Source of the DNA: Geomobilibacter sp964431365
Lineage (GTDB): Bacteria > Desulfobacterota > Desulfuromonadia > Geobacterales > DSM-12255
DNA length: 64,000 bases
Direction: 5' to 3'
Assembly (NCBI GenBank): GCA_964431365.1
Contig: CAYSJJ010000004.1
Location: forward strand, 35,615 to 99,614
A model generated the notes under the pieces. That model did not search any database and was not told the origin of the DNA. It saw nothing but the letters and a program-made list of their open reading frames with translations. Of this stretch, positions 1 to 7,399 are shown one piece after another. Made by a program: the position numbers and the translations under genes. Each line of letters opens with the position of its first letter. Position 1 is the first letter of the stretch.

Positions 1-277
1 CTGTAGGCTGTTGGGAGACGAAAACGGTGGAGACCAGGATGTCGCCGGCGTTGATCGGGAAGGTGATCTCCCGGATCACCGGCTGATGCGGTCCGGTGCA
101 GTAGGTGCAGGAGAGGGCGCCGCGGGTGAGGTCCTCCAGGTAGATCCTGACCGTGCATGACGGGGCCAGGGCGGTGATCCCGCCGGCCAAGGTGTGGAGC
201 ATCTCCTCCAGGTTTTCCTTGCCAAAGGCGGCGATCTTTTCCCTGAGTTCGTCAAGGGTCTGTTGTATCTGTTCCAT
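1..277 (-). CDS. GAF-domain-like protein, cut off by the window edge
   Basis: Only the first 92 residues are visible; the C-terminus lies outside the window. The protein begins MEQIQQTLDELREKIAAFG, a short amphipathic helix, followed by a stretch rich in beta-strand (TVRIYLEDLTRGALSCTY) that resembles the start of a GAF sensor domain. The start codon is ATG. The strand is the same as the large gene ending at 522, and the palindromic repeat lies between them. What follows the GAF-like part (for example an output kinase or cyclase domain) cannot be seen. The domain assignment is inference from pattern only. Confidence 0.5.
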   Translation of the reverse strand, partial: MEQIQQTLDELREKIAAFGKENLEEMLHTLAGGITALAPSCTVRIYLEDLTRGALSCTYCTGPHQPVIREITFPINAGDILVSTVFVSQQPT

Positions 278-394
278 AACGGCTCCTGAGTAGGTTTGTT
301 ACTCAAGTGAGCAGTCTATGGCCGGGGGTGGGGAAAGTCAAGTGGGGAAAGGCGGGACTGGGGACCAAGGAGTGGAAGAATGTTGTCTAATACA

Positions 395-513
395 GGTTGC
401 TCAAAAATAGTCAGATCGTCGCACCCACAGCGAGCTCCGCGGAGGCGTAGCAGCGCTACGCCGCACAAGGTAGCGAGCGAGGACGGCGGCGAGATGGCTA
501 TTTTTCAGCAACC
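395..513 (+). repeat. 119-bp palindromic repeat, copy 1
   Basis: The element starts GGTTGCTCAAAAATAG and ends CTATTTTTCAGCAACC, so its termini are inverted repeats with one mismatch. The centre (GGCGTAGC, AGC, GCTACGCC) is another perfect inverted repeat, so the whole unit can fold into one long imperfect hairpin. A second copy of the same length, in the same orientation and roughly 87% identical by eye, lies at 52846-52964. This copy sits nine bases after the stop codon of the gene ending at 522. The plus-strand frame reading GCSKIVRSSHPQRAPRRRSS is open throughout. No transposase is present, so it is a REP- or MITE-like non-autonomous element. Confidence 0.9.
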
Positions 514-521
514 GACCATCT

Positions 522-2366
522 CTAGTTCAGTCCCTGCCGGATCTGGTAGAGCACGTCGCGCGGGATGTTGTTCAGCTCCACGTACTCCCGCTCCAGCTCT
601 TCCACGTAGAAACGGTCGAGACCGGAGTTCTCCAGAAAGTCCTCCCTGAGGCCCGTCGCCGTTTCCGCGATGATCTGGGGGAGGAGGTTGTGGAGGTAGA
701 TCGCTTCCTTCTTGATGGTGAGGACGGTTTCGTGGAAAAGGTCGGCCGGGATCTCCCCCTTGAGGAGCTTCTTGGCCCTGAGTTCGTCGGCCACCTCGCG
801 CTTGAGGATCTCCTGATCCGCCTTGGTGGCGTACTTGGAGTAGAAGTTCCTGATCCGGTCACGGACATGTCTGAGCAGCAGCAGGTAGAGCCGCTCCTCG
901 CCGTCCACCGCCAGGAGCTGCGCCAGCAGATCGGAGATGGTGAGCTGCTCCTTCTCGATCTGGCAGAGCCCCTGGAGAAGGGTCGTGATCTTCTTCCTGC
1001 CGTAATTTCCCAGGTACTTGTTATCCAGGATGCCGTCGATGAAGAGTTCCCGGAAGAGTCCCGGTTTGAGGCCGTCGAACTCGTGCATGTTGCCGAGGAT
1101 ACTCCGGAGTATCTCCTCCGTAACACGGACATTTTCCATGAAGGCGAGCTGGTTGAGAGCCTGGGAGGTGGCGTCGTAACGGTCCAGGTAGGTGATGACT
1201 GCGGAAAATTCCTCCAGCAGCGAGATGTCGGCGCCGTCCCGGATGTTCTCGTCGCACGATTTGCTCACCTCCAGCAGGACCTCCTCGAAGCCGTGGTTGC
1301 GGTGCTCCGTTGCCTTTTTCTTGGCGTTCAGGAGTTTCAGGAGGTCGTCCCGGTCGATCCGGCTCTCGATATCGCGGTGACCGAGGAATAGCCCTTCCAG
1401 GATCTGGCGGGTCTCGGCGATGTAGTCCGCCTCCTCGACCTCCACCAGGTGCCGCTCCTTGCGCAGGAGTTCGTCCAGGGTGTAGAAGAGGGCGCCGGGG
1501 ATCTTGTTCCGCACCGAAAGGGTTTTGAGACGGGTCAGGCGGGCGTTGTCCAGCTTGCTGATCTCCCCCTTCCGGTTGCCGGCGATCAGGATGTTCCGGT
1601 ATTCGTCGACGATCCGCCGGTTGTCCGGGTGTTTGTACATGACATCGATCCTGATCCGCTCCTGCTGGTAACGGTCGATGTTGTGCCGGGCGGCCAGGGC
1701 AGTGAGCGTGGCAAAATCCTCGTCGACGATCCGTTTGCTCCGGAGGTAAAAGGAGCGGAACAGGTCGCTGTATTCCCGGTGGGGGGTATGGATCAGCTTG
1801 AAGAGGAAGAGCTGGGCGTGGGGGCTGTTCAATATGCCGAACAGGGCGGCGATGATCTGGTTGTCGTCGCCGCTGGCAATGGCGGTGGAGCGTTTCAGGA
1901 CCTTGCCGAACCGGCGCAGGAGCTCTTCCTGCTGGGTCTTGAGGCTCTTCCCCAGCGTCTCGTCGTGAATGAAGAAGAAGTAGTTGCAGACCGCGTTGCC
2001 GTCAAAAAAGATTTTTTCAAAGGTGATGGCGCCATCGGTACGTTCGCCGATCGTGAGGTGGCCGGTCCGGTAGTCATAATGGGTGCCATACATCACCAGC
2101 CGGTTGATCACGTCCCCCTTGGCCAGGTCGGACACCGGCTGATCCACCCCGAACATGTATTCGCAGAAGGAGCCGCCGTTTCCCCGGTGTTCGATCCCCC
2201 CGCTGCCGAGAATGAATTCGTTGCCCGGGGAAAAGAAGCGCAGTGCGCCGTCATCCCCCTGCTCCGAGGTGAAAAAATAGCGCTGATGCGTGTCCCTGCC
2301 GGCAGCTATGGCATAGTATTCGATCAGTCTGTCCACGAAGCCGTGCAGGCGTATGTCGCGGTACAT
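522..2366 (-). CDS. Large conserved protein of unknown function (possibly TIGR04442 family)
   Basis: A 614-residue protein without signal peptide or membrane segments. It opens MYRDIRLHGFVDRLIEYYAI and is rich in charged helices. I could not identify a catalytic motif. The ATG used here has a GGGAAG ribosome site eight bases upstream; an in-frame GTG at 2396 would add ten residues but lacks a good site. The overall look matches a family I associate with Geobacter genomes (TIGR04442), but I cannot confirm that name. It follows the MBL hydrolase gene on the same strand with a gap of about 110 bases, and the 119-bp repeat lies directly behind its stop codon. Confidence 0.75.
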   Translation of the reverse strand: MYRDIRLHGFVDRLIEYYAIAAGRDTHQRYFFTSEQGDDGALRFFSPGNEFILGSGGIEHRGNGGSFCEYMFGVDQPVSDLAKGDVINRLVMYGTHYDYRTGHLTIGERTDGAITFEKIFFDGNAVCNYFFFIHDETLGKSLKTQQEELLRRFGKVLKRSTAIASGDDNQIIAALFGILNSPHAQLFLFKLIHTPHREYSDLFRSFYLRSKRIVDEDFATLTALAARHNIDRYQQERIRIDVMYKHPDNRRIVDEYRNILIAGNRKGEISKLDNARLTRLKTLSVRNKIPGALFYTLDELLRKERHLVEVEEADYIAETRQILEGLFLGHRDIESRIDRDDLLKLLNAKKKATEHRNHGFEEVLLEVSKSCDENIRDGADISLLEEFSAVITYLDRYDATSQALNQLAFMENVRVTEEILRSILGNMHEFDGLKPGLFRELFIDGILDNKYLGNYGRKKITTLLQGLCQIEKEQLTISDLLAQLLAVDGEERLYLLLLRHVRDRIRNFYSKYATKADQEILKREVADELRAKKLLKGEIPADLFHETVLTIKKEAIYLHNLLPQIIAETATGLREDFLENSGLDRFYVEELEREYVELNNIPRDVLYQIRQGLN

Positions 2367-2479
2367 GGAGTTCTTCCCGTTGGCAAAGGATGGCACCGGC
2401 CGGTGCGTTCAGACAAGGCTACACGAGAAAGGGGTACTCGGCAACCTGTTAAGTCTATACGGTACCCATGAGTCCCTGT

Positions 2480-3241
2480 TCACGCCGGGGACGGGATCGA
2501 CATCCCGTCGTAGGCGAATGCGACCCCTTCCGGGAGCTTATCCTCGTCGGCGTGGAGCACTTCATGGGTCAGGTGGGTCAGGATGGTCCGGCCGGGGTTG
2601 AGGAGGCGCGCCACCTCCACTGCTGCCGGGATGTTGAAATGGTGCGGGTGCGGAGTGTAGCGCAGGGCATCGATGATCAGGACCTCCAGCCCCTGCAGGA
2701 GCTTCAGGGAGTCGTCCGGGATACTGCTGCAGTCGGTCAGGTAGGCCGTGTTGCCGAAACGGTAGCCGGTGGCCCGCATCCGCCCGTGGAAAAGGGGGAT
2801 CGGTATGATTTCCAGCCCGTAGAGGACGAACGGACCCTCAACCGTATGGGCGGAGAGGAGCGGGGCGTAGCCGGCATCGGTGCGCCCCTCGAAAATATAG
2901 GAGAACTTTCGCCCGATGTCGGCCATGGTCTCCGGGTCGCCGAAGCAGGGGACAACCTCCTGGTGGATGAAGTGGAAGCCGCGCAGGTCGTCGATGCCGT
3001 GGATGTGGTCGGCATGGGGGTGGGTGAAGAGGACCGCGTCGATGCGGGGGATTCCCTCGCGGATCGCCTGCTTTCTGAGGTCGGTCGACGTGTCCACCAG
3101 GATGTAGCGCCCGTCGTGTTCCACGAGGAGTGACGCCCGGGTCCGCTTGTCGAGCGGGTCGCTGGAGGTGCAGACCCGGCAGTGGCAGCCGACCATCGGG
3201 ACACCGGTGGAGGTGCCGCTGCCGAGGATGATGACGTTCAT
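2480..3241 (-). CDS. MBL-fold metallo-hydrolase (PhnP-like)
   Basis: A 253-residue cytoplasmic metallo-beta-lactamase-fold hydrolase. The metal site THPHADHIHG (HxHxDH) is at about residues 85-94, and further ligand candidates are LTDCSS and LTHLTHEVLHAD near the C-terminus. The N-terminus, GSGTSTGVPMVGCHCRVC, has the three-cysteine pattern seen in PhnP-like phosphodiesterases; the true substrate is unknown. The start is the ATG preceded by AGGGA; an upstream frame extension lacks a ribosome site. It lies 94 bases after metX on the same strand and could be co-transcribed with it, although nothing links it to methionine biosynthesis. Confidence 0.85.
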   Translation of the reverse strand: MNVIILGSGTSTGVPMVGCHCRVCTSSDPLDKRTRASLLVEHDGRYILVDTSTDLRKQAIREGIPRIDAVLFTHPHADHIHGIDDLRGFHFIHQEVVPCFGDPETMADIGRKFSYIFEGRTDAGYAPLLSAHTVEGPFVLYGLEIIPIPLFHGRMRATGYRFGNTAYLTDCSSIPDDSLKLLQGLEVLIIDALRYTPHPHHFNIPAAVEVARLLNPGRTILTHLTHEVLHADEDKLPEGVAFAYDGMSIPSPA

Positions 3242-3335
3242 GGTATGTTCCCTGGCAAAGATGGCCCACCATAGCATGGGCGTCGGACCGGAGGCAAGGG
3301 GGGCGGCGAAGCGGTTTCCAGGCGGGCGGTTGCGG

Positions 3336-4445
3336 TCAGACCTCCGCGGTCACCCGTTCCAGGAAGGCGCGGACCATGGGGGAGAAGGTCTCGTGCTCCA
3401 GAAGGAAGGAGTCGTGGCCGTAGCTTGAGGGGATCAGGTGGTACTCCACATCCTTCCCCAGTTCACGGAAGCTCCTGGCCATCTCTTCGGTCTGGTGGGC
3501 GGGGTAGAGCCAGTCGGTGGTGAAGGCGAAGAGCTGTACCTTGGCGGTGATCTGCGACAGGGCCTCCTGAAGCGATTCGTACCCCCACGCCACATCGTAG
3601 AGGTCCAGGGCCTTGGCCAGATAGAGGAACGAGTTGGCGTCGAAGCGGTCGACAAAGTTGTAGCCGTTGTAGGAGAGGTAGCGCTCCACCTCGAACTGGC
3701 CGAAGAAGTCGAACAGGCCGTCCCTGGCGGAAAAGCGGCGGCCGAACTTGGCCTGCATCGACTCGTCCGAGAGGAAGGTGATGTGGCCGATGCCGCGGGC
3801 CAGTGCCAGCCCGTCCTTGGGATTTTTGCGGTACTCCCCCTTCTTCCAGGTCGGGTCGTTGAAGATGGCCCAGCGGGCCACGGCGTTCAGGCTGATCGCC
3901 TGGGGGGACGGGGCCGGGGTGGTGGCCAGGGCAACGATGGAGGCAATCCGGTCGGGAAACTGGGTCGCCCACTCCAGGGCCTGCATCCCCCCCATGCTCC
4001 CCCCCAGAACGGTGAGGAGCCTGTCGATCCCCAGGTGGTCGATGAGGAGTTTCTGGGCGCGGACCATGTCCCGCACGGTGATGACGGGGAAGGTAAGGTT
4101 GTAGCGCTTGCCGGTCTTGGGGTTGATGCTGGTGGGGCCGGTGGAGCCATAGCAGGAGCCGATGACGTTGGAGCAGATGACGCAGTACCGGTCGGTGTCC
4201 AGGAGCCGGCCGGGGCCGACGATCACGTCCCACCACCCCGGCTTGGGGTCGTCTTCACGGCGCTTCCCGGCCAGATGGGCGTCGCCGGTCCAGGCGTGGG
4301 CCACCAGGATAGCGTTCGACCGGTCGGCGTTCAGCTCGCCGTAAGTCTCGTACGCCAGGGTGATCGGACCGAGGATGCGGCCGCTCTCCAGGCGGAGGTC
4401 GACGTCGAACGTGATGGATTTTTCTTCAACGATGCCGACGGACAT
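3336..4445 (-). CDS. metX: Homoserine O-acetyltransferase
   Basis: A 369-residue enzyme of the alpha/beta-hydrolase fold that transfers acetyl from acetyl-CoA to homoserine, the first committed step towards methionine by direct sulfhydrylation. The nucleophile motif GGSMGG puts the catalytic serine at residue 150. The remaining triad members are in TTDWLYP (Asp) and YGHDSFLLE (His) near the C-terminus. The motif NVIGSCYGSTGP is characteristic of MetX. The length is normal for the family. It is expressed from a leader containing a promoter, a SAM-I riboswitch and a terminator, so it should be shut off when S-adenosylmethionine is plentiful. metK, which makes that ligand, lies about 58 kb away in the same window. 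Confidence 0.95.
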   Translation of the reverse strand: MSVGIVEEKSITFDVDLRLESGRILGPITLAYETYGELNADRSNAILVAHAWTGDAHLAGKRREDDPKPGWWDVIVGPGRLLDTDRYCVICSNVIGSCYGSTGPTSINPKTGKRYNLTFPVITVRDMVRAQKLLIDHLGIDRLLTVLGGSMGGMQALEWATQFPDRIASIVALATTPAPSPQAISLNAVARWAIFNDPTWKKGEYRKNPKDGLALARGIGHITFLSDESMQAKFGRRFSARDGLFDFFGQFEVERYLSYNGYNFVDRFDANSFLYLAKALDLYDVAWGYESLQEALSQITAKVQLFAFTTDWLYPAHQTEEMARSFRELGKDVEYHLIPSSYGHDSFLLEHETFSPMVRAFLERVTAEV

Positions 4446-4490
4446 GAAACGAAAACCGCCCCTTCTCGATAGATGATGAGAAGGGGCGGT
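4446..4490 (-). terminator. Riboswitch-controlled intrinsic terminator of metX
   Basis: A perfect 13-bp stem (ACCGCCCCTTCTC against GAGAAGGGGCGGT) with a 10-base loop is followed by TTTCGTTT, and the metX ATG follows directly. The 3' arm contains the only purine-rich ribosome-site candidate, AAGGGGCGG, so closing the stem could block translation as well as transcription. Its position between aptamer and start codon fits the expression platform of a SAM-I switch. Confidence 0.9.
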
Positions 4491-4510
4491 GCGACGCTGG
4501 CGGTCTCGTG

Positions 4511-4621
4511 CTCCCATCTCATCTGTGCCCGTTTCGGGCAGGATTTAGCACCTGGCGTTTCTCACGGAGAAACCGGTTGCTGTGGCTTCGCAGGGCCTTT
4601 CCCTCCACCACTCTCGATAAG
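4511..4621 (-). promoter_or_regulatory. SAM-I (S-box) riboswitch
   Basis: The minus strand reads CTTATCGAGAGTGGTGGAGG, then GGCCCTGCGAAGCC and CAGCAACC, then CAGGTGCTAAATCCTGCCCG, and closes with GATGAGATGGGAG. These are the conserved blocks of the SAM-I aptamer in order. CTTATC pairs with GATGAG to form P1. The aptamer lies between a strong promoter and an intrinsic terminator before metX, so S-adenosylmethionine binding should favour termination. Identification is from consensus recall, not from a covariance search. Confidence 0.95.
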
Positions 4622-4648
4622 ACGTGCTGCTATTCAATTGTGCGCCTC

Positions 4649-4678
4649 AGAATACGAGAGGGGGCGGCTGTTTGTCAA
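4649..4678 (-). promoter_or_regulatory. Sigma-70-type promoter of metX leader
   Basis: A consensus -35 box TTGACA is separated by 18 bases from TATTCT. Transcription would start about 20 bases ahead of the riboswitch P1 helix. Confidence 0.8.
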
Positions 4679-4839
4679 CGGCAAATAGTCGAAGGCGCAG
4701 GCTGCGCAGGGGGGCGTTCAGGGAGGCTCCGGTTTGACTTTGCTCCCCCCCGCTGGTAAGCTTGCCACCAGGTCCGGGCGCTCTGAGTCCGTGTAGAGTG
4801 ACTCCGGGCCGGAATATCCAAGCGTGAAGGAGGTTTCTT

Positions 4840-5703
4840 ATGATGAAGTTCATACTCCGGGCGGCCCTGTTGGCAGTTTGTGCGACAACACTCTCCGGCT
4901 GCCTGGTCGGCGAGGGGAAATACCTGAAAAAGGTGGAGGAGGCGGACGACCTGGCCAGGAATCTGGCCGGCCTCCAGAAGCGGTATGATGACCTGACGAG
5001 CGAGAATCGCAACCTCAAGTCGGACGTGGAAAAGCTGAACGGGCAGGTGGCGGGCCTGACCACCGACAAGAACAAGCTGCTGGCGGACAAGAAGGCCCTG
5101 GACAGCGACCTCAAGTCGTCCAAGAACGAATCGCTCCAGCGGATCGGCGAGCTTCGCCAGAAGATCGGCGACCTGGAAACGGAGAACGGCAAGCTGAAGC
5201 AGGATATCGCCACGCTCCAGAAGGCCAAGGAAGAGAAGGTCCAGGAGGTGAGCAAGACCTACGAACAGCTTCTGGACAAGATGAAGAGCGAGATATCCCA
5301 GGGGCAGGTGACCATCTCCGAGCTGAAGGGGAAGCTGACGGTGAATATGGTCGATGCCATCCTCTTCGATTCGGGGAAGGCGGAGGTCAAGAAGGAGGGG
5401 CTGGAGGTGCTCCAGAAGGTGGTCGACATCCTGAAAACCGTGCAGGATAAGGCGATCAGGATCGAGGGGCACACGGACAACGTCCAGATAGTCGGCAACC
5501 TTACCAAGCGTTTCCCGACCAACTGGGAACTGTCGGCAGCCAGGGCGATCAACGTCGCGCGTTATCTGCAGCTGCAGGGGCTCGACCCGGCGCTCCTCGC
5601 CGCCGTTGCCTATGGCGAGTACAAGCCGGTGGCGCCGAACGACACGGACGAGGGGAAGGCAAAGAACCGGAGGATCGAGATCATCCTGGTGCCGAAAGAT
5701 TGA
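4840..5703 (+). CDS. OmpA-family lipoprotein with coiled coil
   Basis: A 287-residue outer-membrane-anchored, peptidoglycan-binding protein. The lipobox LSGC gives a lipidated cysteine at about residue 21. It is followed by a long coiled coil rich in Leu, Lys and Glu (about residues 28-160) and a C-terminal OmpA/MotB domain. The OmpA signature is visible as ILFDSGKAEV, IEGHTDNV, LSAARAINVARYL, and the end KNRRIEIIL. The ribosome site AAGGAGGT sits six bases before the first of two consecutive ATG codons. A Smr-domain gene follows eight bases later, and the DUF362 gene is in the same run. Confidence 0.9.
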   Translation: MMKFILRAALLAVCATTLSGCLVGEGKYLKKVEEADDLARNLAGLQKRYDDLTSENRNLKSDVEKLNGQVAGLTTDKNKLLADKKALDSDLKSSKNESLQRIGELRQKIGDLETENGKLKQDIATLQKAKEEKVQEVSKTYEQLLDKMKSEISQGQVTISELKGKLTVNMVDAILFDSGKAEVKKEGLEVLQKVVDILKTVQDKAIRIEGHTDNVQIVGNLTKRFPTNWELSAARAINVARYLQLQGLDPALLAAVAYGEYKPVAPNDTDEGKAKNRRIEIILVPKD

Positions 5704-5710
5704 TTGCCCT

Positions 5711-6403
5711 ATGAAGAAAGCGAAACATCAGGAACCGAAGCCGAAGGAGTTTGCCGCCAAGCCGTTCGCGGCCCTGAAAGGGGTCCATCCCGTAACGCCG
5801 CCGGCTCCGGCGGCCAAGGCACCGGTCCTGCCGGTAAAACCGCCCGTTCCGGTCGCGGAGGAAAGCGACCTGTTCCTCCGGGCCATGGCCGATGTACGCC
5901 GACTGGGTACGCCGGCCGCGAAGAGCGACAAGGGCTCTCCCCCCCCGGCGGAGAGCCGGCCGGTGGTGCGGCGGATCGACGAAGAGGATCGGCAGCTGTT
6001 TCTGGACACCCTGAAGGGGCTGAAACTGGACGTCACCTTCCAGGAGAGTGCAAACGACGAGGACGACGGCGCGGTTGTACCGCTGGCCGTCAACCGGATG
6101 CGCCAGCTCCGGCGCGGGACGATCCGGATCGACTATGAACTGGACCTCCATGGGCTTACCCGCGACGAAGCCCTGGAGGCCCTCGGCCGATTCATCGGCG
6201 GCGCCTTCAACCGCGGGCAGCAGGCGGTGCTGGTCATCACCGGCCGGGGGAACAACTCGCCGGGCGAGCCGGTTCTGCAGCGGGCTGTGACCGGCTGGCT
6301 CCGGGGCGATGGCCGGCACTTCGTGGCCGAGTTTGCCCTGGCCCCCCGCAATCTGGGAGGGGATGGGGCGGTGGTGGTATTTCTGAAAGGGAAGAATCCC
6401 TGA
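5711..6403 (+). CDS. Smr/MutS2-C-terminal-domain protein
   Basis: A 230-residue protein. It has a proline- and alanine-rich, probably disordered N-terminal 75 residues, a linker, and a C-terminal Smr domain (about 145-228). The domain shows the diagnostic LDLHGLTRDEAL motif and VITGRGNN (the family's HGxG/TGxG loop). Stand-alone Smr domains are nicking or RNA-cleaving endonucleases in characterised members; the substrate here is unknown. The start was taken at the ATG directly after the OmpA lipoprotein gene; no strong ribosome site is visible, so coupling to the upstream gene is likely. Confidence 0.85.
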   Translation: MKKAKHQEPKPKEFAAKPFAALKGVHPVTPPAPAAKAPVLPVKPPVPVAEESDLFLRAMADVRRLGTPAAKSDKGSPPPAESRPVVRRIDEEDRQLFLDTLKGLKLDVTFQESANDEDDGAVVPLAVNRMRQLRRGTIRIDYELDLHGLTRDEALEALGRFIGGAFNRGQQAVLVITGRGNNSPGEPVLQRAVTGWLRGDGRHFVAEFALAPRNLGGDGAVVVFLKGKNP

Positions 6404-6414
6404 AGGAGGGAGCC

Positions 6415-7296
6415 ATGAAACGGCGGAATTTCCTGACTCTGCTGGGAGTCGCCCCACTCTGCTCCGGGTGGTTGGTCCGAAATGCCCTGGCCGCTCAGCA
6501 GCCGGTGGTGGCGGTGGCTGAAGGGGCCGACTACCCGGCTATCACCCGTCGGGCGATCAATGCGCTTGGCGGCATCAGGCGCTTCGTGAAGAGCGGCAGC
6601 ACCGTGGTGGTCAAGCCGAACATGGGGTGGGACCGGGGAGCGGAGTACGGCGCCAATACCCACCCGCTGGTGGTGAAGGCCATTGTGGAGGAGTGCCTGG
6701 CGGCCGGGGCGAAGCGGGTCAAGGTCTTTGACCGGAGCTGCAACGACGAGCGACGCTGTTACGTGAACAGCGGGATAGAGCCTGCCCTGAAAGGGATGAA
6801 GGGGGTAGACGTAAAGCACGTGGAGGATGAGCGTTTCAAGAAGGTCGCGCTCAACGGCAGGGTGCTGAAGGAGTGGGAGCTGTATGGCGAGGCGCTCTCC
6901 GCGGATGTGTACATAAACGTGCCGGTGGCCAAGCACCACGGCCTCAGCAAGCTTACCCTCGGCCTCAAGAACGTGATGGGGATCATGGGGGGTAACCGCG
7001 GTTCGATCCATAAATACCTGGACCAGGCGCTGACGGACGTCAACGCCTTTTTTCGTCCGCACCTGACCCTCATCGACGCCACCCGCATCCTCACCGCCCA
7101 TGGACCCCAGGGGGGGAACCTGAAGGACGTGAAGGTCCTGAACACGATTGTCGCCTCCACCGATGTGGTCGCTGCCGATGCGTTTGCCACCACCCTGTTC
7201 GGCATGAAGCCGGCCGACATTGCCGTGACGGTTGCGGCCCACAAGCGGGGGCTTGGAGAGATGAATCTGGACAGGATCCGCATCGTGAGGGTGTAG
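6415..7296 (+). CDS. Tat-exported DUF362 domain protein
   Basis: A 293-residue protein beginning MKRRNFLTLLG, a twin-arginine signal with cleavage likely after NALA. The DUF362 domain fills the rest, with VVVKPNMGWDR, the NTHPLVVKAIVEE stretch and KHHGLSKLTLGLKN. DUF362 proteins often occur with ferredoxins and iron-sulfur membrane proteins; the biochemical role is not established. The gene follows the Smr gene by 11 bases with an AAGGAGGGAG ribosome site, and is followed by a terminator and a polyferredoxin gene. Export to the periplasm fits a redox role, but this is inference. Confidence 0.85.
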   Translation: MKRRNFLTLLGVAPLCSGWLVRNALAAQQPVVAVAEGADYPAITRRAINALGGIRRFVKSGSTVVVKPNMGWDRGAEYGANTHPLVVKAIVEECLAAGAKRVKVFDRSCNDERRCYVNSGIEPALKGMKGVDVKHVEDERFKKVALNGRVLKEWELYGEALSADVYINVPVAKHHGLSKLTLGLKNVMGIMGGNRGSIHKYLDQALTDVNAFFRPHLTLIDATRILTAHGPQGGNLKDVKVLNTIVASTDVVAADAFATTLFGMKPADIAVTVAAHKRGLGEMNLDRIRIVRV

Positions 7297-7330
7297 CCGG
7301 CACAAGCAGTGAACGTAGATCGCAGACCCG

Positions 7331-7366
7331 CCGGCATACGCATGGGAGCGTAGCCGGTCTTTTTTT
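7331..7366 (+). terminator. Intrinsic terminator between DUF362 and polyferredoxin genes
   Basis: The stem CCGGCATACGC pairs with GCGTAGCCGG (one bulged base) and is followed by TCTTTTTTT. It may end the upstream operon or attenuate transcription into the polyferredoxin gene. Confidence 0.65.
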
Positions 7367-7399
7367 GCGTCTTTCAGCGGTCCCTTTTTGGGGTATGCC

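Noticed and set aside
1449..2471. Long plus-strand open frame of 340 codons
   Set aside because: It is the antisense of the 614-residue minus-strand gene; its composition (Val, Gly, Asp and Glu runs) is that of a GC-rich shadow frame and it has no ribosome site.
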